NCBI RefSeq assembly: GCF_014451325.2
Contig: NZ_JACSCH020000023.1
Coordinates: forward strand, 1-64,000
DNA: 64,000 nt
Direction: 5' to 3'
DNA from: Streptomyces sp. CB02980
GTDB taxonomy: Bacteria; Actinomycetota; Actinomycetes; Streptomycetales; Streptomycetaceae
Part shown: piece after piece, positions 33,218 to 41,584 of the stretch
How the letters are laid out: each line of letters starts with the position of its first letter
Numbering within the stretch: position 1 is the stretch's first letter
The notes under the pieces: generated by a model
Told to the model about the DNA's origin: nothing
Databases searched by the model: none
The model's input: the letters and a program-made list of their open reading frames with translations, nothing else
Translations under genes and position numbers: made by a program

Positions 33218-34920
33218 AGAGCCGCCTCCACCTGCTCGACCGTGAGCCACGGCTGCGGGGCCAGGATCTTCGCCACCTGCGGCGAGAACGCGGGGGAGGA
33301 GACGACCACCTCGGCCGTCGGCCCGTCCGCCACCACCTCGCCGTCGGCGATGATCACCACCCGGTGCGCCAGCTCGGCCGCCAGCTCCACGTCGTGCGTC
33401 GCGAGCACGATCGCGTGTCCGTCGGCGGCGAGGGCACGGAGATGGGCGACCAGACGGGCCTTCGCCGCGTAGTCCAGTCCGCGGGTCGGCTCGTCCAGGA
33501 GGAGCAGGGGCGGGCGGCCGGTCAGGACGACGGCGAGCGCGAGCGCCAGCCGCTGCCCCTCCGACAGGTCCCGGGGGTGGGTGTCGTCCGCGACGCCCGG
33601 CAGCAGCTCGGACACCAGCGCCCGGCAGGTCCCGGGAGCGGCGCCCGCGTCCCCGTCGGCCGCCGCGCACTCGGCGGCGACGGTGTCCGCGTACAGCAGG
33701 TCCCGCGGCTCCTGCGGAACCAGGCCGACCTGGCGGATCAGCTCGCGGGGGCTGGTGGTGTGCGGGGTCCGGCCCGCGACGCGGACGGTGCCGGAGGTCG
33801 GGGCGATCATGCCGACGAGGGTGGACAGGAGGGTGGATTTGCCGGCGCCGTTGCGGCCCATGAGGGCGAGGGTCTCGCCGGCCCGGACCTGGAGGTCGAT
33901 GCGACGGAGCGCCTCGACGCGGCCGCGGCGGACGGCGAGGCGGTCGGCGAGGACGAGGGGGGTCGTGGTGGGGGTGGCGGGTGCGGATGGGGTACGGCGC
34001 CGCTTGAACAGGTTGAGTCCCCCACCCCGCACCTTCCCGAAACCGGGGCTCCGCCCCGAACCCCGGTCCTCAAACGCCGGACGGGCTGAGAATCCAGCCG
34101 GCCCCGCAGGGGCCCGCCCCTCCAGCCGCACCTTCATCTCGCCGGACCTCCGTCGCGCATCCCGGACCGTGAGCGGCAGCGGATCCCAGCCCGCCAGCCT
34201 CCCCAGCCCCACCACCGGCGGATGCACCGGTGAGACGGCCATGATCTCGGCGGGGGCGCCCATCACGCCCTCCGGCAGCATCAGCACCTGGTCCGCGTAC
34301 TGCACCACCCGCTCCAGGCGGTGCTCCGCGAGCAGTACCGTCGTGCCCAGGTCGTGCACCAGTCGTTGCAGGACCGCCAGGACGTCCTCCGCCGCCGACG
34401 GGTCCAGCGCCGACGTCGGCTCGTCCAGGACCAGGACCTTCGGGTGCGGGGTCAGGACCGAGCCGATCGCGACCCGCTGGCGCTGGCCACCGGAGAGCGT
34501 CGTGATCGGACGGTCGCGGAGTTCCGCGAGGCCGAGCAGGTCCAGAGTCTCCTCGACCCGGCGCCGCATGACGCCCGGCGCGAGGCCCAGGGACTCCATG
34601 CCGTACGCCAGCTCGTCCTCGACCGTGTCGGTGACGAAGTGCGCGGAAGGGTCCTGGCCGACCGTGCCCACCAGATCCGCCAGCTCGCGCGGCGGATGCG
34701 TGCGGGTGTCGCGGCCGTCGACCGTGACCCGGCCGGTCAGGGTGCCGCCGGTGAAGTGGGGGACGAGGCCGGAGACCGCGCCGAGGAGGGTCGACTTGCC
34801 GACGCCCGAAGGGCCGACGAGCAGGACGAGCTCGCCCTCGGGGACGGTCAGGTTCACGCCCCGCAGGGTCGGCTCGGCATCCTCCTCGTAGGTCACCGAG
34901 ACGTTCTCGAAGCGGATCAC
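33214..34920 (-). CDS. ECF transporter fused ATPase (EcfA-EcfA')
   Basis: 568 residues from GTG 34920 (AAGGAG upstream; GTGA overlap with EcfT). Two ABC ATPase modules lie in tandem. The first (1-250) has Walker A GPSGVGKST, signature LSGGQRQR and Walker B VLVLDEPTSALD. The second (about 340-568) has GRNGAGKST, LSEGQRLA and LLLLDEPTRGLD. A 60-residue Gly/Arg/Pro linker joins them. It drives the ECF transporter with the EcfT and S subunits encoded next to it. Confidence 0.93.
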   Translation of the reverse strand: MIRFENVSVTYEEDAEPTLRGVNLTVPEGELVLLVGPSGVGKSTLLGAVSGLVPHFTGGTLTGRVTVDGRDTRTHPPRELADLVGTVGQDPSAHFVTDTVEDELAYGMESLGLAPGVMRRRVEETLDLLGLAELRDRPITTLSGGQRQRVAIGSVLTPHPKVLVLDEPTSALDPSAAEDVLAVLQRLVHDLGTTVLLAEHRLERVVQYADQVLMLPEGVMGAPAEIMAVSPVHPPVVGLGRLAGWDPLPLTVRDARRRSGEMKVRLEGRAPAGPAGFSARPAFEDRGSGRSPGFGKVRGGGLNLFKRRRTPSAPATPTTTPLVLADRLAVRRGRVEALRRIDLQVRAGETLALMGRNGAGKSTLLSTLVGMIAPTSGTVRVAGRTPHTTSPRELIRQVGLVPQEPRDLLYADTVAAECAAADGDAGAAPGTCRALVSELLPGVADDTHPRDLSEGQRLALALAVVLTGRPPLLLLDEPTRGLDYAAKARLVAHLRALAADGHAIVLATHDVELAAELAHRVVIIADGEVVADGPTAEVVVSSPAFSPQVAKILAPQPWLTVEQVEAAL

Positions 34921-36041
34921 GCCTTCTCCTTCGCAGCGGGAGCTGTTGCGGGTACGGGGGCCACGAATGCCGGCACCAGGCCCACCAGGGTCGACACCGC
35001 AGGCCAGAGCGGCAGCTCCGGAGCCTCCAGCGGTACGACCCCGGGGTGCAGTGCCTCCGGCGCGTACGTGTTCGCCCAGATCATCAGGACCGCCACCGCC
35101 ACCCCGGACCCCGCGACCAGCCAGGCCCGCACCCCCCAGTGGTCCGGCCGGTACCGGGTGCGGACCGTCCGGCGTCCGCCGAGCCGCAGCCCCGCCATGG
35201 CCGCGAGCAGCCCGGCGCCGAGCAGCGGCAGCCCGTATCCCGCGCCCTCCGCCGCGAGGAGCCCGTACGAACCGGCGCAGATTCCGAGCAGTCCGCCCAG
35301 GGTCAGGACGTTCGTGGTGCGGCGTACCGAGGCCGGGACCTGCGCCGTCCGCCCGTACCCGCGCGCGTCCATCGACGCCGCGACCGCGATCGACCGCTCC
35401 AGTGCTCCCTCCAGGACCGGCAGTCCGATCTGGAGCACGGCCCGCACCCCGCCCGTGGGGCGGCCGCGCAGGCGGCGGGCGGTACGCAGCCGCACCACGT
35501 CCGCGACCATGTTCGGCGCGAAGGTCATCGCCACGACGACGGCGACCCCGGCCTCGTACAGCGCGCCCGGCAGAGACTTGAGCAGCCGCGCCGGGTTGGC
35601 GAGCGAGTTCGCCGCGCCCACGCAGATCAGCAGGGTCGCCAGCTTCGCGCCGTCGTACAGCGCGAACACCAGCTGTTCGGCCGTCACCCGCCCCCCGATC
35701 CGTACCCCCTGCGCCCACTCGGGCAGCGGCACCTCGGGCAGCGTGAACAGCACGTGCGTCCCCGGGATCGGGGAGCCGAGCAGCAGCGAGAAGACGACCC
35801 GCAGGAAGACGACGAACAGGCCCAGCTTCACGAACGCGCCGTACGAGCGCGCCCAGGGCGCGTCCGTACGCCGGGCCGCCACGACATAGCCCGCGACCCC
35901 TACGAGGAGGCCGAGGAGGAGGGGGTTCGTCGTGCGGGAGGCGGCGACGGCCAGGCCGAGCGCCCACACCCACCACGCGCCGGCGTGCAGGGCGTTGGAC
36001 CGGCTCGCCTCCGGGGCGCGGAGGACGTCACTCACCTTCAT
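34917..36041 (-). CDS. ECF transporter transmembrane component T (CbiQ family)
   Basis: 374 residues from ATG 36041, which lies at the edge of a 21-bp repeat array. There are several membrane segments. The EcfT coupling helix carries an Ala-Arg-Gly-type motif, ASMDARGYGRT near residue 225. RLRGRPTGG lies in the preceding cytosolic loop. It couples ATP hydrolysis to movement of the S subunit. The reading frame is open upstream through the repeat array to beyond 36217, so the start is chosen from where the CbiQ homology begins (MKVSDVLRAPEASRSN). Confidence 0.9.
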   Translation of the reverse strand: MKVSDVLRAPEASRSNALHAGAWWVWALGLAVAASRTTNPLLLGLLVGVAGYVVAARRTDAPWARSYGAFVKLGLFVVFLRVVFSLLLGSPIPGTHVLFTLPEVPLPEWAQGVRIGGRVTAEQLVFALYDGAKLATLLICVGAANSLANPARLLKSLPGALYEAGVAVVVAMTFAPNMVADVVRLRTARRLRGRPTGGVRAVLQIGLPVLEGALERSIAVAASMDARGYGRTAQVPASVRRTTNVLTLGGLLGICAGSYGLLAAEGAGYGLPLLGAGLLAAMAGLRLGGRRTVRTRYRPDHWGVRAWLVAGSGVAVAVLMIWANTYAPEALHPGVVPLEAPELPLWPAVSTLVGLVPAFVAPVPATAPAAKEKA

Positions 36042-36229
36042 ACCGGGTCCACCTGCGTGCGTACCGGGTCCACCCGCGTGCGTACCGGGCTCATCCGCGT
36101 GCGTACGGCGTCCACCTGCGTGCGTACCGGGCTCATCCGCGTGCGTACGGCGTCCACCCGCGTGCGTACCGGGATCATCCGCGTGCGTACGGCGTCCACC
36201 TGCGTGCGTACCGGGCTCATCCGCGCCGG
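36041..36229. repeat. nine 21-bp tandem repeats at the SCO2322-like/EcfT junction
   Basis: Nine 21-bp units fill the gap exactly: the SCO2322-like gene's stop lies in the outermost unit and the EcfT start codon at the edge of the first. 21 bp is 7 codons, and the array is open in the EcfT frame. Two unit variants alternate. Confidence 0.9.
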
Positions 36230-37002
36230 CGGGCCTTCCAGATCGCCGCCCCGCCCAGGGCCAGCACGGCCGCCCCGCCGGCGAGCACGCCGAAGGACGG
36301 GCCCCCGCCCTCCCCGCCGGCGGTCGCCGACGCGCTCGGCGCGGCCGACGCCGGGGTCTTCCCGGTCCCACCGGTCCCACCGGTCTCCCCGGTCCCACCG
36401 GTCTCCCCGGTCCCACCGGTCTCCGCGACCGGCTCGCCGCAGCCCCGCGCCGGGTAGCCGGCGATCCCGCACAGCATGGCCGCGCCGTCGTACCGCAGCG
36501 GCTTCGCGACCACGGCGAGCGCCTCCGCGCCCGTCGCGTCCTCACGGACCTGCGCACAGCCGGCCTTGACCGGCTTCTCCGGCGGGGTCTCGCCGGGCGG
36601 CGCGTCCGCCGGGCCGCCGAAGTCGACGACGACCGCGACCCGCTTCGTGCCGTCCTTCTTCTCCACGCCCCCGCAGATCCCCGTGAAGTCGGGGGCGACG
36701 GACGGCCGGGAGGTGTCGTTCGTGCCGTTGCTGACGGCGAAGCGGAAGCCGATCGCGTCGCCGTCGGCGGGGCGCGCGGTCGCCGGACCCTGCGTGGCGT
36801 ACGCCCAGGGCTTCCCGCCGTCGCTCTCCCAGAACGACCAGTAGCGGTAGCCGGCGGCCTGTGCCGGAGCGGCCGCGGCCACGACCGAGGTGAGCGCAAG
36901 GAGTGCCCCGGCCGCGGCTCCCGCGGCACGGGAGCCGCGGCTCCGCGCACCGCTCCCTCTCACACCGTTCCCGCTCGCACCGTTCCCTCGCGCGGCGGTC
37001 AC
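36217..37002 (-). CDS. SCO2322 family exported protein
   Basis: 261 residues from GTG 37002, overlapping the upstream stop by GTGA. The signal sequence ends APAQA, followed by AGYRYWSFWESDGGKPW, the start of the SCO2322-like family (recalled name). Cys in GICGGVEKK, KAGCAQVRED and LCGIAGYPARGCGEP probably form disulfides. A Gly/Thr stalk (GGTGETGGTG) and a C-terminal span with Arg-rich tail anchor it to the membrane. The role is unknown; its place in a B12 uptake operon suggests an extracellular helper. Confidence 0.8.
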   Translation of the reverse strand: MTAARGNGASGNGVRGSGARSRGSRAAGAAAGALLALTSVVAAAAPAQAAGYRYWSFWESDGGKPWAYATQGPATARPADGDAIGFRFAVSNGTNDTSRPSVAPDFTGICGGVEKKDGTKRVAVVVDFGGPADAPPGETPPEKPVKAGCAQVREDATGAEALAVVAKPLRYDGAAMLCGIAGYPARGCGEPVAETGGTGETGGTGETGGTGGTGKTPASAAPSASATAGGEGGGPSFGVLAGGAAVLALGGAAIWKARRRG

Positions 37003-38255
37003 TTCTTGCGGCCGCTCACGAGGAAGCCGATGCCGACGCCGACGACCATGCCGATGCCGATGATCCACCAGATGTCGAAGCCGCCCTCGTCGTCACTCGT
37101 GGAGGAGGCCGAGGTGTCCGGGGTCTTCGGCGCCGGGCCGGTGGCGTTGAGCTGCTCCACCAGGTCCGCCGTACCGAACTCGCGCGGGTCCGTCTCCGTC
37201 GCCCGCGCGGCCAGGATCAGCTGCGCGTACGCGGCCGGGCCGCCCTTCTTCGCCCAGGCGGCGGAGTTCTTCTCCAGCCACTCCACGGCGGGCTTCGCCT
37301 CCTTCGAGGCGCCGGACGCGGCGAGCGCGACGACGGCGTCGGCGGTGTTGCCGACATCGGGCTGCTCGGTGGTGTCGGTGGCGCCCGGCATCGGCGGCAG
37401 GGTCAGGTGGCCGGTCTTCGCGAGGGCCTTCGCCAGGTAGGAGGCGCCGTTGAGCGCGGCCCGCTCGATCGTCGGCTTCGACAGGTCGTGGCAGACCGGC
37501 GGCTGCTCGGGCGAGGCCTTGGTGGCGACGACGCTCTTGCCGAGGCCCGCCAGGGTGGCCGCGGCGGTGGCGTCGGCGTTCGCGAGGAGCTTGCCGGCCT
37601 TGTCGGGCTGGTACGCGAAGGCCCCCGGGCCCTCCTTGTCCGAGCAGCGCAGTGCGAAGGAGAGGAGCGCGTCGTAGGGCGTGCGGCCCTCGGCGGAGGT
37701 GAACGAGCCGGGCCGCACGCCCGTCGCGGCGACCGCGCCGACGACGACCGAGGTGGAGTTGGCGTCACTGGCGCCGCCGGGGCCGTAGCCCCAGCCGCCG
37801 TCCTTGTTCTGCACGGAACGCAGCCAGTCGGATCCCGCCTTGACGGCCTTGTCGATCGTCTCCGGGGAGGCCGACTGCTTCCGGACCGCGCGGAGCCCCT
37901 GCACGGCGATCGCGGTGGAGTTGGTGTCCCGCATGGTCTTCGCGTCGCAGGGCGTCTCGGCGTCCGCGCGGTAGGCGCTGAACGAGCCGTCCGCGCACTG
38001 CTGGCCGAGCAGCCAGTCCACGGCCTTGTCGGCGGGCTGGAAGCCGGTGGCGCGCTGGGCGAGGAAGGCGAGCGACTGACGCCAGACACCGTCGTACGTC
38101 GGGTCGTTCGTGCCGTACAGGCCGTCCGGGATCGTGACGGCGGAGGGCGTGGGGGAGGGTGCGGTGGTGGCCGCTCCTGCCACCCCGGCCGCTCCGGTGC
38201 CGAGCAGGACGGTGGCGGCTGCGAGCGCGGTGGCGCCGCGGCGGACGGTGTTCAT
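36999..38255 (-). CDS. secreted alpha/alpha-toroid (prenyltransferase/squalene-oxidase repeat) protein, possible cobalamin binder
   Basis: 418 residues from ATG 38255 (AGGAG at 8 bases). A signal peptide is followed by repeated toroid motifs: AVDWLLGQQCADGSFSAYR, TNSTAIAVQGLRAV, WLRSVQNKDGGWGYGPGG, ANSTSVVVGAVAATG and NTADAVVALAASG. It ends with a single span (WWIIGIGMVVGVGIGFLV) and a basic tail, so the domain is outside. Eukaryotic intrinsic factor and transcobalamin use this same fold to bind B12. With a cobalamin riboswitch 85 bp upstream and an ECF transporter downstream, cobalamin capture is a reasonable inference, not shown. Confidence 0.85.
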   Translation of the reverse strand: MNTVRRGATALAAATVLLGTGAAGVAGAATTAPSPTPSAVTIPDGLYGTNDPTYDGVWRQSLAFLAQRATGFQPADKAVDWLLGQQCADGSFSAYRADAETPCDAKTMRDTNSTAIAVQGLRAVRKQSASPETIDKAVKAGSDWLRSVQNKDGGWGYGPGGASDANSTSVVVGAVAATGVRPGSFTSAEGRTPYDALLSFALRCSDKEGPGAFAYQPDKAGKLLANADATAAATLAGLGKSVVATKASPEQPPVCHDLSKPTIERAALNGASYLAKALAKTGHLTLPPMPGATDTTEQPDVGNTADAVVALAASGASKEAKPAVEWLEKNSAAWAKKGGPAAYAQLILAARATETDPREFGTADLVEQLNATGPAPKTPDTSASSTSDDEGGFDIWWIIGIGMVVGVGIGFLVSGRKK

Positions 38256-38339
38256 GGGGCCCTCTCCTGCGGCCGGGCACCGGCACGCCTCAGGGGCACC
38301 AGGCTCCGGCTCCGTATTCCTCGACGGTGCCGGCGGTCA

Positions 38340-38480
38340 CGTCCCGGACGGGGCAATCCGACTCACGGCTCCCGGACGGGGCCGTTCACGGTTGCGGGTC
38401 AGTGCCGGAATTCCACCGGCTTCCCCCCGTACGGGCATGATGACGACCCGCCCACTCTACCGGCCCGTATGCCCGCGGCC
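38340..38480 (-). ncRNA. cobalamin (AdoCbl-type) riboswitch
   Basis: On the minus strand the core reads GGGGGGAAGCCGGTGGAATT then CCGGCACTGACCCGCAACCG and, further on, GAGTCGGATTGCCC. These match the conserved B12-riboswitch elements (GGGAA, GGUG-nnA-nUCC, the ACUG-n-CCCGCAACxG core, and GAGUC-nGA). About 85 nt separate the aptamer from the ATG at 38255; complementary stretches there could hide the AGGAG site. Ends are approximate. Confidence 0.85.
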
Positions 38481-38498
38481 CGGCGGGTGCGAGGCGCC

Positions 38499-39587
38499 TC
38501 ACACCGCCACGTACTCCACGGGCTCCGTCCCCTGCACCGCCTCCGCCCGGCCGAGTTTCACCAGGCGGCGCAGGTGCGCCTCGGCCTCGCTGACGGCGAT
38601 GTTGCGGGAGCCGTGGGGGATCTGGTCCCAGGGGCGGTTCCACTCCATCCGCTCGGCGAGCTGCCAGGGGGTGAGCGGGGTGGCGAGCAGGCCGAGGAGT
38701 CCGGTGAGCCGTTCCTCGTGGTGGTCGAGGAGTTCGCGGACCCGGCCGGCGGCGTCGGTGAAGGCGTGCTGGTGGGCGGGGAGGACCTCGGCGACGCCGA
38801 GGCGGCCGATGCGTTCGAGGGAGTCGAGGTAGTCGCCGAGGGGATCGATGACGGATGGGGATCCCCCCTGCTCGAACGAAGTCGAGAGCTTGGGGGAGTC
38901 GTCGGGGTCCTCGTACAGCCCGATGTGCGGGGTGATCCCGGGCAGCAGATGGTCGCCGGAGAAGAGCCGGCCGTGGCCGGGCAGCCGGGAGGGGTGCTCC
39001 TCCTCCAGGTGGAGGCAGACGTGGCCGGGGGTGTGGCCGGGGGTCCAGATCGCGCGCAGTCGCCGTCCGGCGAGGTCCAGGAGTTCGCCGGGGACGATCT
39101 CCCGGTCGGGGAGGGCGGAGCGCAGTCCGGGCAGGGTGCGCATGCGGCCGGAGGCGCGGGCGGCCCGCAGCGGGGCGAGGTGGTCCTCGGGGGCGCCGAC
39201 GGCGGCGAGCTTGCGGGCGAGGTAGTCGAGCCAGCTGCCCGGCTCGGCCTCCCGGGTGCGGCGTACGACGTCGGTGTCGGCGGCGTGCATGGCGATCCAG
39301 GCCCCGGACGCCTCGCGGACCTTGCCGGAGAGGCCGTGGTGGTCGGGGTGGTGGTGGGTGATGACGACGCCGTGGACGTCCGACACGTCGATGTCCAACG
39401 CGGCGAGTCCGTCGGTGAGTTCGGTCCAGGAGGCCGGATCGTCCCAGCCGGTGTCGACGAGGACCGGGCCGCGGTCGGTGTCGAGGACGTGGACCAGGGT
39501 GTGGCCGAGCGGATTGTCGGGGATGGGCACCCGGAGCGCCCAGACGCCTCCGCCGTGCTCGGTCACCTGGGGCATGGGTCCCTGCAT
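38499..39587 (-). CDS. MBL-fold metallo-hydrolase (glyoxalase II-like)
   Basis: 362 residues from ATG 39587 (GAGGGA upstream). Metal motif THHHPDHHGLSG lies near residue 80, GHTPGHVCLHL near 200, and LFSGDHLLPG and PAHQHAF complete the ligands. A C-terminal winged-helix-like tail (WQLAERMEWNR; AEAHLRRLVKLGRAEAV) is typical of this subfamily. It likely hydrolyses a thioester or ester. Residues about 240-255 (SPKLSTSFEQGGSPS) are encoded by a dispersed Streptomyces repeat. The promoter carries a CTGACG palindrome. Confidence 0.9.
   Translation of the reverse strand: MQGPMPQVTEHGGGVWALRVPIPDNPLGHTLVHVLDTDRGPVLVDTGWDDPASWTELTDGLAALDIDVSDVHGVVITHHHPDHHGLSGKVREASGAWIAMHAADTDVVRRTREAEPGSWLDYLARKLAAVGAPEDHLAPLRAARASGRMRTLPGLRSALPDREIVPGELLDLAGRRLRAIWTPGHTPGHVCLHLEEEHPSRLPGHGRLFSGDHLLPGITPHIGLYEDPDDSPKLSTSFEQGGSPSVIDPLGDYLDSLERIGRLGVAEVLPAHQHAFTDAAGRVRELLDHHEERLTGLLGLLATPLTPWQLAERMEWNRPWDQIPHGSRNIAVSEAEAHLRRLVKLGRAEAVQGTEPVEYVAV
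38858..38899. repeat. dispersed Streptomyces element inside a coding sequence
   Basis: About 40 bp with the GGGGATCCCCCCTGCTCGAA and AAGTCGAGAGCTTGG segments. A related inverted copy lies at 47250-47295. Here it is in frame and encodes a KLSTSFEQGG peptide in the MBL protein. Confidence 0.7.
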
Positions 39588-40008
39588 GGATCCCTCATCT
39601 CTCCACGGCGGTACGGAATCTCCACGGCGGTACGGAGCGCGCTCGCCCATGGCCCACTATATCGAGAACTGACGAACCGTCAGAGTGGCTTGTGTCGCAT
39701 TGTCTTCGGGGTGCCGCCGACCTGCGACCGGCTCGTCTTGGTCGGCCGTCGTCGAGCCCCCCCGCACGGCCCGCAGGCGGCCCGGCCGGACCGCGCTCGG
39801 CGGCGCGGCTGCATCTCTGACTCTGTCCGGGGGCGGCCCGGGGCGGGCCCGGGACCTCAACCGCGTGAGGGCCGACGGCCCGTGACCGTTCAACTTCTTC
39901 ACTCGTCGGAGCGGTTCGTCGTATACGCCTCAACCAATTGACCGGACGGCTCCTCAGCAGGTAGGAGGAGCGCGCGAGGTGGAAAATGGAAGTGAGTAGG
40001 GAGGCGTC
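39588..40008. other. intergenic region upstream of MBL hydrolase and pseudoprotease
   Basis: 421 bp. It contains a 17-bp direct repeat (39601-39617 and 39620-39636), the MBL promoter with its palindrome at 39656-39683, and a stretch at 39700-40008 in which I recognise nothing. An AGGAGG-like GTAGGAGGAG occurs at 39961 but 45 bp before the next start. Confidence 0.5.
39656..39683 (-). promoter_or_regulatory. MBL promoter with CTGACG-n3-CGTCAG palindrome
   Basis: A -10 TATAGT (minus strand, 39656-39661) lies 16 bp from CTGACG, the -35-like half of the perfect palindrome CTGACGAACCGTCAG (39669-39683). A bound repressor would cover the -35. Confidence 0.6.
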
Positions 40009-40947
40009 ATGACGTTCCCCAGCACGCCGGATCGTGACCCCGACCTCCGGTCCGAAGTCGTCACACACCCTTATGAGCGCTCAAGGTTGACGCTCGCCAT
40101 GTGCTGTATGGCGATCACCGTTCCTCTGATGGTCGCCATCATGGTAATTTTCCCCCTATTTATCCTCCTCATTCTCCTCTTTGTCGGTTCCTACTGGTTC
40201 CACCTCCGCCTTGAGAAAGCCCGTCTTCTCGGCCGGGCAATCAAGGTGACACCGGAAAGCTTTCCGGTACTGCATGCCGAGTTCGCCGGACTCCAGCGAA
40301 AACTTGACTATCACCGCACTGTCGACGTCTACGTGGTCGACGACGTCAAGGGAAAGGTGGCGATGACCAACCTGTTGGGGACCCGCGTACTCCTCATCGA
40401 GGGGTCGATTGCGGCCGACCTTCAGGAGCAGGGGCCGAAGCCCCTGCGCTTCGTCCTCGGGAGCTTCATCGGTGCCCTCAAGGCCCGGCACGCGCGACTG
40501 GCCGCCGCCGTGATCATTCTCGACTACATGAAGTGGACACGCTTCATCAATCCCTGGATCCAGCCCTACTATAGGGCGGCGGAATACACGTGCGACCAGA
40601 TCGGGTACCTCTGTTCCGGAAGTCTGGATGCCTCACTCGGGGTGATATCCCGATTCACTGTCGGCAAGGAAATGGCTCCTGAAATGTCGCCTTCGGGTGT
40701 TCTGGCTCAGGCCGATCGAGTGGGCCGAGATCTGCTCCCGCGGTTCTCCCAGATGTCCCAGGACAGCCCGCACTTGGTGAACCGCTACGTCAACCTCGTC
40801 GCGTTCGCCGCGCGGGTCCGGCGAGCCGACTTCGAGAGATTCCGGGCCGGCCTGAACGCGCATGACCAGAGCCTCCTCGGAGACTTGCTGATTCAATCAC
40901 CGCATCCCCGCCAGGCCGGGGTGATTCCCCAGCCGGCGGCCCGCTGA
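40009..40947 (+). CDS. M48-like membrane protein lacking the HExxH zinc motif (pseudoprotease)
   Basis: 312 residues. Two adjacent membrane spans lie near residue 30-60 (LAMCCMAITVPLMVAIMVIFPLFILLILLF). The soluble part follows the M48 peptidase plan: a domain with VDVYVVDDVKG, then FVLGSFIGALKARHARL where active enzymes have VLGHExxH, and AAEYTCDQIGYLCSG where they have ExxADxxG. The third-ligand Glu region survives but both His ligands and the catalytic Glu are gone. Base composition is clearly lower in GC than the neighbours. It is probably a non-catalytic homologue; its partner is unknown. Confidence 0.75.
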   Translation: MTFPSTPDRDPDLRSEVVTHPYERSRLTLAMCCMAITVPLMVAIMVIFPLFILLILLFVGSYWFHLRLEKARLLGRAIKVTPESFPVLHAEFAGLQRKLDYHRTVDVYVVDDVKGKVAMTNLLGTRVLLIEGSIAADLQEQGPKPLRFVLGSFIGALKARHARLAAAVIILDYMKWTRFINPWIQPYYRAAEYTCDQIGYLCSGSLDASLGVISRFTVGKEMAPEMSPSGVLAQADRVGRDLLPRFSQMSQDSPHLVNRYVNLVAFAARVRRADFERFRAGLNAHDQSLLGDLLIQSPHPRQAGVIPQPAAR

Positions 40948-41115
40948 GACTCACCGAGTAGCGCGTTCGGCACGTCGTCCAGTGGCTCGAACTGATGAAA
41001 CGGCCACGCGTGATCTCTTGGCGTGGCCCATCGGCCGACACCCACTTCGCGTGAGGCTTTCGCCCCTGCCGCGCGGCCTCCGTCAAGGCGCCGGCGGCGA
41101 CCCCGGGCCGGGTGA
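40948..41115. other. region between pseudoprotease and integrase relic
   Basis: 168 bp with multiple stops in all frames. It probably contains decayed mobile-element sequence belonging with the following relic. No gene supported. Confidence 0.4.
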
Positions 41116-41453
41116 AGACGAGTCCGAGGCCGGGCCGTCTTCGCACCCCCGAAGAGGGGCAAGGTGCGCGACGTCCCGCTGCCCGAGCACGTGGGCCGCG
41201 CGCTCGCGACGCACATGGAGCGATTCCCTCCCGAGGGCGTCACGCTGCCGTGGGAGACGCCGGACGGGCCGCCCGTGACCAAGTGGCTGCTCTTCACCAC
41301 GGAGCAGGGCAAGGCCGTCGGGCGGCACTGCTTCTGCGCCTCCGTGCTGCTCGACGCGGGGGAGAACATCACGGCCCTGAGCGGGCACCTCGGGCACGCC
41401 GACCCCTGGTTCACGTTGCGGCTGACGGCCCCCAGACGGCCCAAGCCGCGTGA
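41116..41453 (+). pseudogene. tyrosine recombinase (integrase) C-terminal relic
   Basis: A frame without a start codon encodes PPKRGKVRDVPLPEHVGRAL, later TLPWETPDGPPVTKWLLFTT, then jumps directly to ASVLLDAGENITALSGHLGH-ADPWFTL. This is the catalytic domain of actinomycete phage/ICE integrases with an internal deletion that removed the R-x-x-R box, and a frameshift before the end (DGPQTAQAA in another frame). The N-terminal half is absent. It marks a lost mobile element. Confidence 0.75.
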
Positions 41454-41458
41454 CAGAA

Positions 41459-41492
41459 GCCCCCACCAGTCGCAAAACGGCTGGTGGGGGCC
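41459..41492 (+). terminator. hairpin terminator after the integrase relic
   Basis: GCCCCCACCAG and CTGGTGGGGGC form a perfect 11-bp stem with a 12-nt loop. It is probably the original integrase terminator and now also insulates the aldehyde dehydrogenase promoter. Confidence 0.75.
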
Positions 41493-41522
41493 CATTCTGT
41501 CCGGGCCATTGCTCCCTATAAC

Positions 41523-41536
41523 TAGAACTGGTATCA
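41523..41536. promoter_or_regulatory. KstR-like operator before aldehyde dehydrogenase
   Basis: TAGAACTGGTATCA fits T-nn-AAC-nn-GTT-nn-A with one mismatch. It overlaps the symmetric AGAACTG-GTAT-CAGTTCT at 41524-41541. Confidence 0.6.
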
Positions 41537-41539
41537 GTT

Positions 41540-41554
41540 CTGAGGCATCGTCAG
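41540..41554. promoter_or_regulatory. CTGACG-n3-CGTCAG-type palindrome (one mismatch)
   Basis: CTGAGGCATCGTCAG, immediately after the KstR-like site and 30 bp before the aldehyde dehydrogenase start. Confidence 0.45.
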
Positions 41555-41584
41555 GGAAATCCTCTCCTCATGAAGGCGGCGGTC

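Noticed and set aside
36041..37002. Fusion of the SCO2322-like gene and EcfT into one protein
   Set aside because: They are in different frames: the first gene has a TGA at 36217-36219. Only the EcfT frame is open through the repeats.
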